Shown one piece after another: positions 7,000-14,176 of a stretch of DNA of 15,923 nucleotides. This stretch comes from a crenarchaeote SCGC AAA261-N23 (GTDB lineage Archaea; Thermoproteota; Thermoprotei; Gearchaeales; Gearchaeaceae). Numbering within the stretch: position 1 is the first letter of the stretch; every line of letters starts with the position of its first letter. The position numbers were made by a program, and so were the translations under genes. The notes beneath the pieces were generated by a model, which was not told the DNA's origin, ran no database searches, and saw only the letters and a list, made by a program, of their open reading frames with translations. The stretch lies in the NCBI GenBank assembly GCA_000375685.1, contig AQVQ01000028.1:1-15923 (forward strand), written 5' to 3'.

Positions 7000-8067
7000 A
7001 TGAAAAAAGTTGCAATTCTGATTTTAAATTATAACGGTTATAAAAAACTCGGTAGTTATTTTTTTAGATGCATTGAAAGTGCTAAAAATATCAAATATCC
7101 CGCTGATATCTATCTGATTGATAACGCATCTACCGATAAAAGTATAGATATTATAGAAAGATTCGATGTTAACCTTATCTCGCATGATAAGAATTACGGA
7201 TTCGTAGGGGGTTTTAATCTAGCTATTAAAAAAATATTTCAATATAAGATGTATGAATTTTTAGTACTTATGAATAATGATTATATAATTACTAATAATG
7301 AATGTGTTTCTGATATGATTAATTTTTTTGATAAAAATAAAAAAGTCATTTCTTTACAATGTATTAATTCAAAAGAAAACAAAAAAGATATAAGTGATGT
7401 ATCTGGCTTTATTGATATATACTTTAATCCTATAATAAGATTTGCTGGTTATAAAATTTTTGAATATCCAGATAAATTATCTTATGTTTCATTCAATGTA
7501 GGAGCTTTTTTCGCGCTAGACGTTAAGAAGTTAGTTAGTATAGGTCGATTTCCACAAGTATTTGAACCTTATTATTACTGGGATGCTGAAGATTTAGAAG
7601 TTGGTTTTTCATTTTGGAGTAATGGTTATTATTGTGCAGTGTTACCTATTGAAGGGGGAATACATTTAGAGGAAGGAACCTTAAAAAGGAAAAGCTTCAG
7701 TAGACAATATCTTATAAGTAGGAATAGAGTTTTTTGTCATCGGAAAATTTGGAAGAAAAAGCCTTTAAACAGTAGTTTGAAAGTTTCTTTATTAAGAAAT
7801 TTGTTCTTCGAATTAAAATTCAAAAGAAAAGAAAGAATCAGAGGAATTTTTGATGGTTTAACAAAAGATTTCTTTTACAAATTCAATGGAGAATATTATC
7901 CGTTATTAATCACACCTGATTTTAAAGACATTTTAAACCATTTATTAGTTATGAGGAGATGGCTGAAACAGATAGAGATTCTGAGTACTTCATTTATTAC
8001 AGATAATGAAATAAAAGAATCTAACTTACCTTTTTTAATAAACATAAAAAGAATAGCAAAAAAGTAA
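7000..8067 (+). CDS. Family 2 glycosyltransferase (GT-A fold)
   Basis: This 355-residue protein has the features of inverting GT2 enzymes: the N-terminal strand VAILILNYNGY, the nucleotide-sugar site YLIDNASTDKS at residues 38-48, NYGFVGGFN, a DxD-like metal site MNNDY near residue 95, and the acceptor/base region YWDAEDLEVGF near residue 190. It resembles rhamnosyltransferase-like GT2 enzymes that build surface glycans or protein N-glycans. There is no membrane segment, so it should act on the cytoplasmic side of the membrane. The donor and acceptor cannot be told from sequence. It is very AT-rich and stands alone apart from the small gene upstream, with no other glycan genes in the window. 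This is consistent with a transferred cassette. Confidence 0.85.
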   Translation: MKKVAILILNYNGYKKLGSYFFRCIESAKNIKYPADIYLIDNASTDKSIDIIERFDVNLISHDKNYGFVGGFNLAIKKIFQYKMYEFLVLMNNDYIITNNECVSDMINFFDKNKKVISLQCINSKENKKDISDVSGFIDIYFNPIIRFAGYKIFEYPDKLSYVSFNVGAFFALDVKKLVSIGRFPQVFEPYYYWDAEDLEVGFSFWSNGYYCAVLPIEGGIHLEEGTLKRKSFSRQYLISRNRVFCHRKIWKKKPLNSSLKVSLLRNLFFELKFKRKERIRGIFDGLTKDFFYKFNGEYYPLLITPDFKDILNHLLVMRRWLKQIEILSTSFITDNEIKESNLPFLINIKRIAKK

Positions 8068-8397
8068 GAATTAAAAGAATGGATAACGAAATATATTTTG
8101 TCATGCTTCTTGAAATATACTTGCGAGCGCTTTACGGACGAGTATGATATTATACGATAAATGATAAAACAAGCGAGTATTATTCTTGATACTTTCCATC
8201 TACTTTATGGAATACAAAAATGTTAGATTCAATTCTTTGAAGTTTTCTTAATTTCTAACTTTAAATTATTAGCATATTCTTCTACTTTTCTAAACTATTT
8301 CTGATATTCTTCTTTAATTTTATCCTTTATGAAGGTCTTTAAAATCCGAATATATGGGGAAGCTCGAAGCTATAAGAATTCTCAGCAGATGAAATAT
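8068..8397. other. Region with decayed minus-strand coding traces
   Basis: No intact gene is seen. On the minus strand, about 8350 down to 8229, a frame reads LKTFIKDKIKEEYQK, then TAG (8295-8297), then FRKVEEYANNLKLEIKKTSK. This charged helical sequence with one stop looks like a dead gene. The rest is AT-rich without structure I can name. Confidence 0.35.
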
Positions 8398-8728
8398 CTG
8401 ACTTCCTTCATGCCTTGAAAAGTTCGAGGGTTGCCTTTTCAAAGCGTTTCATTTTTCTCACCATTGATTCGTAGCTACATATCGCATATGAGGGGTAGTA
8501 AGAAGCTAAGGGAACTGTCCACATATATGTTTCTCAGGAACCCGAATAAAATTAACAAGGGATTCTCATTGAAAAACAAATATAAAAGTTTGCTGAACGT
8601 TCCTTCCTAAGTCCCATTAAGTCCCCTATCGAGCTGGAGAGAAGATTTATTGTCATGCTTAAAAATTTTCTTTTAAAGTATTTGAATCTTTCTGTCCCCG
8701 TCCTAAAGGGCGAAGCTTTCATTTCTTT
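8398..8728 (-). mobile_element. MITE-3: non-autonomous IS200/IS605-like element (subfamily A), partly decayed
   Basis: On the minus strand it begins after TTAC (GTAA at 8729-8732) and ends with GAAGTCAG at 8398. It aligns with MITE-2 throughout, including the right-end CTTTGAAAAGG and CTTTTCAAGG arms and the scaffold loop ATATGTAGCTACGAATCAA. The scaffold stem is broken on one side. The left-end hairpin is shortened to CGTCCTAAAGGGCG. It cuts the end of a small minus-strand gene fragment (8719-8841). Confidence 0.8.
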
Positions 8729-8841
8729 GTAAATGTATGAATAAGCTTCAAATTTGCTTCTAGTTCAGCTAAGCCAACTTGTCTTCTTATTTCTGAAACT
8801 TCTTCTTTAGAAATAATTAATATTATTACGCAATAAATTGA
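8719..8841 (-). pseudogene. Fragment of an unrecognised small protein cut by MITE-3
   Basis: The minus strand is open for 40 codons and reads KEEVSEIRRQVGLAELEANL, then KLIHTFTKK and a stop supplied by the MITE left end. There is no start codon in the frame. Joining the flanks across the MITE at TTAC would give HTFTYFIC and a stop, so the original protein probably ended only a few residues later. Family unknown. Confidence 0.35.
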
Positions 8842-8874
8842 TTAAGAAGTATTCATCAAAGCATCAAAAGTATT

Positions 8875-8884
8875 CTTAAATATT
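8875..8884 (+). promoter_or_regulatory. TATA box of the coiled-coil gene
   Basis: CTTAAATATT is centred about 23 bases before the TTG at 8902. This supports a leaderless mRNA and the TTG start. Confidence 0.55.
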
Positions 8885-8901
8885 TTATTAAACATATTCT
8901 T

Positions 8902-9831
8902 TTGAGAGTGCAAAGCGAGCTTAAGGAAAAATTCCTTGAATTGTTAGATAAGGATAAAGAATTTCGCTACGCTGTAGCAGGCTATTTGGGGCTTGCTGAT
9001 ATTCTTAAAAGATTAGACAGACTTGAAGAAATCCAAACTAAAATTCTCGAAGAAATAAAGGAAATTAGAATAGAGCAGAATAAGTTATGGGAAAATCAGA
9101 ATAAGATGTGGGAAGAAATTAAAGCGCTCAAAGAAAATCAAGAGAAATTATGGGAAAACCAAAATAAAATCTGGGAAGAAATAAAGGGCCTTAGAGAAGG
9201 TCAAAACCAAATCTGGAAAGAAATACGAAGTTTAAGAGAAGGCCAGAACCAAATTTGGGAAGAAATACGAAGTCTTAGGGAAGGCCAAAATAAAATATGG
9301 GAAGAAATAAAGGGTCTTAGAGAGGATCAAAATAAAATATGGGAAGAAATACGAAGTTTAAGAGAAGGCCAGAATAAATTATGGAAGGAAATTAAAAGCA
9401 TACGCTTAGAGATGAGAGCAATGCGCGAAGAACAAAGAAGGCTCAGTATTACTGTTGAAAGATTAACTATTTCAGTAGAAGAAGAAGCGAGGGATGTTAT
9501 AAGCTACAGGTTAAATAAAGAACTTGGTATAGAAATTAAGCTTGACAGATTGTTCATAAAAGGAAGAGAAATTAATATCTATGGTGCAAGTGGAGATATT
9601 TGCGTAATTGGAGAAGCTTCTGTTAGATTAGGACCTCGAATAGTTAACGAAGTGGAGAAAAAAATTGAGCTGATTAGGAAATATAAGCCTGAGCTTTTAA
9701 GACCTAAGTTAATAAAAGTAATATATACAGACATTGTTCTTCCTCATGTTTTGGAACTTGCTTCTAAGAATAATATTTGGGTATTGAACTGGAAAGGAGA
9801 TTTGCTTCCTATGAAAATAATTCAATTATAA
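8902..9831 (+). CDS. Coiled-coil protein with degenerate PD-(D/E)XK-like C-terminal domain (DUF3782-like)
   Basis: The protein has 309 residues, with a TTG start supported by the TATA box 23 bases upstream. Residues 1-50 are helical. Residues 51-180 form a long coiled coil made of 14-residue (double heptad) repeats of the type LREGQNKIWEEIRS with a Trp in each. The C-terminal domain (about 185-309) has the layout of the DUF3782 nuclease-like fold. However, the core reads GDICVIGEASVRLG: Asp and Glu are there, but the Lys of E-x-K is Ser. The protein ending at 273 has the intact E-V-K, so this one is probably catalytically dead or structural. No partner gene is adjacent. Its stop overlaps by 23 bases the end of a convergent pseudogene. 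Function unknown. Confidence 0.75.
   Translation: MRVQSELKEKFLELLDKDKEFRYAVAGYLGLADILKRLDRLEEIQTKILEEIKEIRIEQNKLWENQNKMWEEIKALKENQEKLWENQNKIWEEIKGLREGQNQIWKEIRSLREGQNQIWEEIRSLREGQNKIWEEIKGLREDQNKIWEEIRSLREGQNKLWKEIKSIRLEMRAMREEQRRLSITVERLTISVEEEARDVISYRLNKELGIEIKLDRLFIKGREINIYGASGDICVIGEASVRLGPRIVNEVEKKIELIRKYKPELLRPKLIKVIYTDIVLPHVLELASKNNIWVLNWKGDLLPMKIIQL
9064..9399 (+). repeat. In-frame tandem repeats of 42 bp (and two of 63 bp) in the coiled-coil gene
   Basis: Five near-identical 42-bp units run from 9190 to 9399 (9190, 9232, 9274, 9316, 9358). Two 63-bp units, each containing one extra heptad, precede them. Each unit encodes two heptads. The number is likely to vary between strains by slippage or recombination. 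This is coding DNA, not a CRISPR array. Confidence 0.85.
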
Positions 9832-10244
9832 TTCCAAAGCTTATAATAATGAGTATTATAACGATTATCCTTGTAGCGATCATCCAAGGAAAAGTTATTA
9901 TAAGCACTCCTAATTTAACTGCCGGGTAGTAGTCTGATATAATCGTGACGGCTGCGAGAGTAGGCATAAAACAAAAGGAGAGGAGACAATCTTTTTGCAA
10001 CTTCTTTTCTGGCGTTTATATCTAGTGTTAACATTATTCTTCTCATTACTGTTCCCATGAATAAAGTTATGCCTGTCTATGTTCCACCAGTTATTATATG
10101 AACGTAATTCAAAATTATTAAATCGTTCAAAAGGTAAGCAACTAAGAAGCCTGCTATTATTACAATGGAGAGAGATAGACTTATTGTTCTGTATCTTTTC
10201 ACATAAGGAGGAAAGGAAACTTTATTTTCTTCTTCGGTTTCCAT
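9809..10244 (-). pseudogene. Small polytopic membrane protein, inactivated by a stop codon and a frameshift
   Basis: The minus-strand gene starts at ATG 10244 (METEEENKVSFPPYVKRYRT), with a TATA box about 21-24 bases upstream. The first membrane segment (LSLSIVIIAGFLVAYLL) is followed by LNYVHIITGGT, then TAG at 10077-10079 where the family would have Trp. The frame goes on TGITLFMGTVMRRIMLTLDI and shifts near 9966-9980, where an extra T lies in a T-rich run. It then continues MPTLAAVTIISDYYPAVKLG and two more membrane segments to 9809. Repaired, it would be about 145 residues with four membrane segments. I recall similar HIxxGxxWTG membrane proteins in Sulfolobales but know no function. The open frame at 9809-10000 is only the last third. 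Confidence 0.65.
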
Positions 10245-10260
10245 GAATGTTGTTAAAGAG

Positions 10261-10270
10261 ACATATAAAG
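10261..10270 (-). promoter_or_regulatory. TATA box of the broken membrane-protein gene
   Basis: The minus strand reads CTTTATATGT, centred about 21 bases before ATG 10244. The promoter survives although the gene is broken. Confidence 0.45.
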
Positions 10271-10397
10271 ATTTGGAACTGGCAAATAACTAAAAACTTC
10301 ACAGAAAAATGAAAAGTTAATAAGCACAAAATGTTTAAGAATTGTTAGAGTTTCCCTAAGAACAGTCCCAATAAGTTTTATTTAAGAAACGTTACGG

Positions 10398-10998
10398 CTA
10401 TAACTTATTTATAATAGTATACTTTAGTATGGAATCTTCTATAATGTATTCACCATTAATTTTCTTAACGTAGCCATACTTAACCATTTTTTCTAAAAGC
10501 CCATCAAATCTATTATCTGGTATTGAACCTATTCTTAACTCTACATATGCTTTTATATCTTTCCATCTTTTCAATCCTGAAGCAATAGCCTTTAGAATTA
10601 CTACATATCTAGCCCAAGAATTCTCGATTATTTTTCTAAGCTCAGAAAGTACGATTGCAGAACCTTCTTCAATAATGCTATTAAGAGTTTCTTTATGATT
10701 AAGATTTATTACAGTTCTATAGTAACCATAAAGCGTTAACCAGCCAGGAATACCATCTAATTCAGATATGATTTCTTTGAGTTCAGGTTCTGGTACATTT
10801 ATTCCTGCTTCAGCAAAGCCTCTCTTAAGAAATTCCATGCTTTGTTCATCAGTAAATCTATCCAGAAATACCTCTCTCCTTACTCTACCTCTTAATGGTG
10901 AGTCTTCAGAGTCTAATTTAAGAAAATCGCGAAGCAGACAAACTTCACTTCCTGTAGTTACAAAAAATATATCCAAATATCAATCCGAATATAATCGT
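10398..10998 (-). pseudogene. C-terminal half of an archaeal ATPase (pfam01637-type)
   Basis: The open frame (10976 to 10398) begins at the sensor strand, IFFVTTGSEVCLLRDFLKLD, then SEDSPLRGR, and runs through the helical lid and winged-helix domain (ARYVVILKAIASGLKRWKDI, then LLEKMVKYGYVKKINGEYII) to a TAG at 10398. That is the whole C-terminal half of the family. The P-loop and Walker B are missing. Just upstream, in another frame after an apparent one-base loss, the minus strand still reads D-Y-I-R-I-D, so homology reaches about 10998. The N-terminal half of such an ATPase lies on the same strand at 13755-14176 and stops at the matching place. The protein cannot bind ATP as it stands. Confidence 0.8.
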
Positions 10999-11162
10999 TA
11001 TTACTTTAGAAAAATTTTTAGAAAAATTTTTCTTCTCTTCTCTTAGGCTCATTTACCAGTAATTAAGCCTAGATCTAGGAAAATAGGAGTTTATCTCTGG
11101 CCGGCCATAAGAAAACCAGGTTATTCGAGTTTAAAGCTGCTTTTTGGCAGGAGGCCATAAGA

Positions 11163-11171
11163 ACTTTAAAA
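11163..11171 (+). promoter_or_regulatory. TATA box before the small membrane protein at 11194
   Basis: CTTTAAAAG is centred about 26 bases before ATG 11194, the expected leaderless spacing. Confidence 0.5.
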
Positions 11172-11193
11172 GCGATATATATGTAATGTCCTT

Positions 11194-11319
11194 ATGACTG
11201 AAGAAAAACCTAATTTAGCTTTCAGTTTATCTCTTGCAGCAGGAATATTCATATTCCTAGCTTCTATAGTATCCTACTACCAAAACTTTAAAGGTTTAAT
11301 CCTAATCCTGCCCCAATAA
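11194..11319 (+). CDS. 41-residue single-span membrane peptide, perhaps a truncated gene
   Basis: ATG 11194 to TAA 11319 encodes MTEEKPNLAFSLSLAAGIFI, then FLASIVSYYQNFKGLILILP and Q. A short acidic N-terminus is followed by one clear membrane segment. The KPxxAFxLSLxxG start is common in small archaeal membrane proteins that are normally longer, with further membrane segments, so this may be the beginning of such a gene whose remainder is lost. A correctly spaced TATA box is present. It could be a genuine small protein; nothing in the sequence decides between the two. Confidence 0.4.
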   Translation: MTEEKPNLAFSLSLAAGIFIFLASIVSYYQNFKGLILILPQ

Positions 11320-11445
11320 TTCCTGATACTGTAGGTTTTATTTTTGAGATTTTAATGCGGAGGAGGTCGGCGAACTCCCTAAACACAGACTGCAACTCTT
11401 TTACGTAACTACTAGTTATTTTTAACTTTCTAAATATCGTTTTGA

Positions 11446-11667
11446 TTAAGCTATGTAGTGTTGCCCAAGAATTCTCTTTTGATTATCTCCCAACCGATGA
11501 CGGACATCGCTCACGGGGACGGGGGTGATAAAGTGTGGATGGGATGGTAGAGGTGTTTCCCTTCACGGGCCCAAGGACTTGAAGGTGAGAGCGTGTATGA
11601 CCCCTTAAGAGGAGTGCCCGTGACGGAATTAGAAGTGATTAAAGAAGGTAAGTTACGCCACGGGTAA
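11446..11667 (+). pseudogene. Remnant reading frame of unknown origin with one internal stop
   Basis: One frame reads VVLPKNSLLIISQPMTDIAH, then GDGGDKVWMGW, TAG (11548-11550), then RCFPSRAQGLEGESVYDPLR and GVPVTELEVIKEGKLRHG, ending in TAA at 11665-11667. The frame has no start, and it contains a GC-richer stretch than the flanks. The second part looks like real coding sequence and may be the end of a degraded transposase, but I cannot name a family. Confidence 0.3.
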
Positions 11668-11743
11668 ACGCTGGTAATCCTCCTAAATTAATATAGTCTA
11701 AATAATCTAAAAATATTATTTTATATCCGTTTAGATACCAAAC

Positions 11744-11751
11744 ATTTAAAA
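11744..11751 (+). promoter_or_regulatory. TATA box of the iron-sulfur membrane protein gene
   Basis: ATTTAAAA is centred 25-26 bases before ATG 11773. A leaderless mRNA is likely, and this supports 11773 over the internal ATG at 11785. Confidence 0.6.
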
Positions 11752-11772
11752 CCCCGTAACAGAAAAATATTC

Positions 11773-13740
11773 ATGTCAATATTCATGGCACCAATACCTC
11801 AAGGTGAACAGCTGCTAGTATTCTTCCCAATAGCTTTCATAATGACTGTATTCTCTATCTATCTCATCTACCTAGTAAAGAGGGGAATCGACGGAATTGG
11901 GCTACTCCTAGTGCTATACTTCAGTGGGAGCATGGTAGTGATGTTCGCAGCTCTGGCCGTGTTCTTCTCCTCATCTAACCAGACTACTGAGGTGTTGGCC
12001 CTTGCTTCCAACTCGGCTTATATGGTGATCGGTCTGGTTTCTATACTCATGAGGATGAACAGGGGAGTCGGAGTCAAGGTCAGAAACTGGGTCACGCTCC
12101 TAGTTTTCGCAGTCACCATGGCCTTGTCTGAAGCCCTCATGGGAGAGGCCTTCTACGCCATGTCGACCGGACATCTCGGGAATCCCCTCTTGGGCGTGGA
12201 GAACTACTGGTACTTCGGGGTGATGATATCCGAGATGGCCTTCACCCTGTTGTACTCTTGGAGGACTTTGACTCAACCTCTCAAGAACTTCCTTACCGTA
12301 GCTCTTCCCATAATGGCGATAGCCCCAGTGATCCTTCCCTCAAATCCATCTTTCGTTACAGACGTTGTATGGCTCAATGCTAGCCTGATGATTGTGGCGA
12401 CTGTCCTTATCTACGAGGCGCTTTATAGGTCCAGGCTGAGGCCGGTTCAGGAGACCATGACTTCACTGGAGCTTATGCTTATCTTCACCGCCATGATGGC
12501 GGGAATCTTCTTTTACTACCTGCTGGGGAGCTGGTACCTTTTTGACTTTTCCATGGTAGCGGGAATGTCGTGGTTCATATACAGGGCGCTGGTGGGCCCA
12601 AGTCACATAAAGGGGAACTACACTAGGGACTCCAAGTGGACCTTCTCTTTTGTGGCACTCACCTTCGTCATGGAGTGGCTCATGGGAGGAGTACTCGACT
12701 TCGTCTCTGGGATCTTGACCCCTGGGCTCTCAGGATTTCTATCCTCTCTATCCCTGGGCTTCGTCAATCCCAGCACGGACTTCGGGATAGGGGCTCTCTT
12801 TGACTTCCTCTCCATCGTGGGGACCGTCACTGGCTCCCTCTGGTTCCTCATTATGATGGGAAGCGAGATGGGGCTTTTGGCCGTGTTCAGGATATGGCAA
12901 GTGAGACTCAGGGAGAACAAATTCAGGTTAGCCCTCATGGTCTCAGCTTATGCCATTTACACGATTTATCTACCCTACTTTTCGCCTCTGTCCTCACGTA
13001 TCGATTACATCCCGTACATGTGGAGTATGGGCTTGGGAACACTCGGGCCTGTGACACCACAATATCTCTTTACTGGAATAATAGGGACATACGTAGTTAG
13101 CGCCGTCCTCTCCTTCCTCTTCGGTTCCAGACAGATCTGCTCGGTCACATGTACCGCACCTACCATGTATCAGGGGACGTTTTATGACTCTCTCAAGACG
13201 TTCAACAGAAGCTCCAAGTTGGGTAGAAAGACGCTCACCAGTAGACTTAGGCCGTGGTACAAGGTCATAGCACTCTCCGTCTGGGGAACCCTGTTAGCCT
13301 CTGGTGTTATATCGTACCTGGATCAGGTGGGGGTGCTAAACATCACCCTGTTCGGCGTAGATCCTACGGAGTTCCTGTACTCCTTCTACTTCAACTTCCT
13401 TTGGTACATCGTGTTCATCTCAATACCGTTCATGGGATCCTACGCTTGCGTGACACAGGGTTGGTGTTCCTGGGGAACGTTCAACCAATTCTTCGGAAGC
13501 CTGGGATTCTTTAGACTTAAGGTGAGAGATCCGGCTATTTGTCTCTCCTGTAAAACAGTGGATTGTGCTAAAGCTTGCCCCGTGGGCTTGACGGACATGA
13601 GAGCCTCCTTCATAGAGAAGGGAGAGTTCAAGTCCTTTAAGTGTATAGGTGTGGGAGATTGTGCGGAGGCCTGTCCTTACGACAACATCATATTCTACGA
13701 CGTCAGGTCCTGGGTCAGGGAGAGATTCGGAAAGAAGTAA
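11773..13740 (+). CDS. Polytopic membrane protein with C-terminal ferredoxin-like iron-sulfur domain (NapH/FoxG-like)
   Basis: This 655-residue protein has roughly a dozen hydrophobic segments, with the last preceding a cytoplasmic-type ferredoxin domain. The first cluster motif is CLSCKTVDCAKACPVG (Cys590, 593, 598, 602). The second is CIGVGDCAEACPYD, with Cys624, 630 and 634 but Val627 in place of the second Cys, so it could hold [3Fe-4S] or be inactive. Further Cys pairs, RQICSVTC and YACVTQGWCSWG, resemble those of NapH/CcoG-type polyferredoxins. Sulfolobales iron oxidisers encode a membrane iron-sulfur protein called FoxG in the fox cluster, and this may be it or a relative; no other fox gene is visible here, so I give no symbol. 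It probably passes electrons between the quinone pool and a partner. It is distinctly GC-richer than its surroundings and intact. Confidence 0.7.
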   Translation: MSIFMAPIPQGEQLLVFFPIAFIMTVFSIYLIYLVKRGIDGIGLLLVLYFSGSMVVMFAALAVFFSSSNQTTEVLALASNSAYMVIGLVSILMRMNRGVGVKVRNWVTLLVFAVTMALSEALMGEAFYAMSTGHLGNPLLGVENYWYFGVMISEMAFTLLYSWRTLTQPLKNFLTVALPIMAIAPVILPSNPSFVTDVVWLNASLMIVATVLIYEALYRSRLRPVQETMTSLELMLIFTAMMAGIFFYYLLGSWYLFDFSMVAGMSWFIYRALVGPSHIKGNYTRDSKWTFSFVALTFVMEWLMGGVLDFVSGILTPGLSGFLSSLSLGFVNPSTDFGIGALFDFLSIVGTVTGSLWFLIMMGSEMGLLAVFRIWQVRLRENKFRLALMVSAYAIYTIYLPYFSPLSSRIDYIPYMWSMGLGTLGPVTPQYLFTGIIGTYVVSAVLSFLFGSRQICSVTCTAPTMYQGTFYDSLKTFNRSSKLGRKTLTSRLRPWYKVIALSVWGTLLASGVISYLDQVGVLNITLFGVDPTEFLYSFYFNFLWYIVFISIPFMGSYACVTQGWCSWGTFNQFFGSLGFFRLKVRDPAICLSCKTVDCAKACPVGLTDMRASFIEKGEFKSFKCIGVGDCAEACPYDNIIFYDVRSWVRERFGKK

Positions 13741-13754
13741 TATCTGCATGTTTA

Positions 13755-14176
13755 TATCCTTGTTTTAACTTTTTTAAGACAAACGTATATATTCTTTAAA
13801 TTATCAATCGACCAAGATAACAAGAGGTCAAATCTTTTGTTAGAGAATCTAAGATATTGTGCTTCATCAATAGCAACTATAAATATTCTTCCATTTTTAT
13901 CACACCAATCGTTGATCTCATTTAACATAACTGCTAATCGGGGTTTTCTACTCTTCTTTACTTTTATTTCTAGAGGACCAGCGCTAATTGATTCTATCCT
14001 TGAAATTAGCTCCACTAATTTATCTTCCAATTTCTCAAATAGCCCTTTATATTCCTTAATTTTTCTGATGAACTCCTCAGCAAGAATGCTTTCAGCTAAT
14101 ATTTTAAAACCTTTTGGAAGTACAGTGCTCTAACATCAATTATTACGAATGGTTCTCCAAGCTCTCTTAATGTTAC
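13755..14176 (-). pseudogene. N-terminal half of an archaeal ATPase, broken by MITE-4, a frameshift and a 3' truncation
   Basis: On the minus strand the sequence reads VTLRELGEPFVIIDVRALYF, then loses frame near 14108-14115 (one base missing after CAAAAGG). It resumes as LKILAESILAEEFIRKIKEY and reaches Walker B, IFIVAIDEAQYLRFSNKRFD, then LLLSWSIDNLKNIYV. After that the family sequence stops and unrelated residues end at TAA. The P-loop should lie just before VTLRELG but is absent; MITE-4 is inserted exactly there. The C-terminal half is missing and its counterpart sits at 10398-10998 on the same strand. Both halves contain the same stretch (IDNLKNIYV here, ID-LDIFFV there). Confidence 0.8.
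13762..13776 (+). terminator. T-rich transcription terminator after the iron-sulfur gene
   Basis: GTTTTAACTTTTTTA lies about 20 bases after the stop at 13740. T-tracts without a hairpin are the usual archaeal terminator. Confidence 0.4.

Larger units (their letters stand above)
11320..11772. other. Spacer before the iron-sulfur membrane protein
   Basis: It holds a GCGGAGGAGGTCGG stretch (about 11356-11369) resembling a worn element right end, the broken reading frame at 11446-11667, and an AT-rich tract with the promoter of the gene at 11773. I see no intact gene here. Confidence 0.4.

Noticed and set aside
9190..9399. Possible CRISPR array
   Set aside because: The 42-bp units are contiguous with no spacers and encode in-frame double heptads.
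10077..10079. In-frame TAG as a possible pyrrolysine codon
   Set aside because: The same gene also has a frameshift, and no pyrrolysine genes are known to me in Sulfolobales; a Trp-to-stop mutation is simpler.
12618..12938. Minus-strand frame, and others at 12894-13749, within the iron-sulfur gene
   Set aside because: Shadows of a GC-rich membrane-protein gene; hydrophobicity and motifs exist only in the plus frame from 11773.
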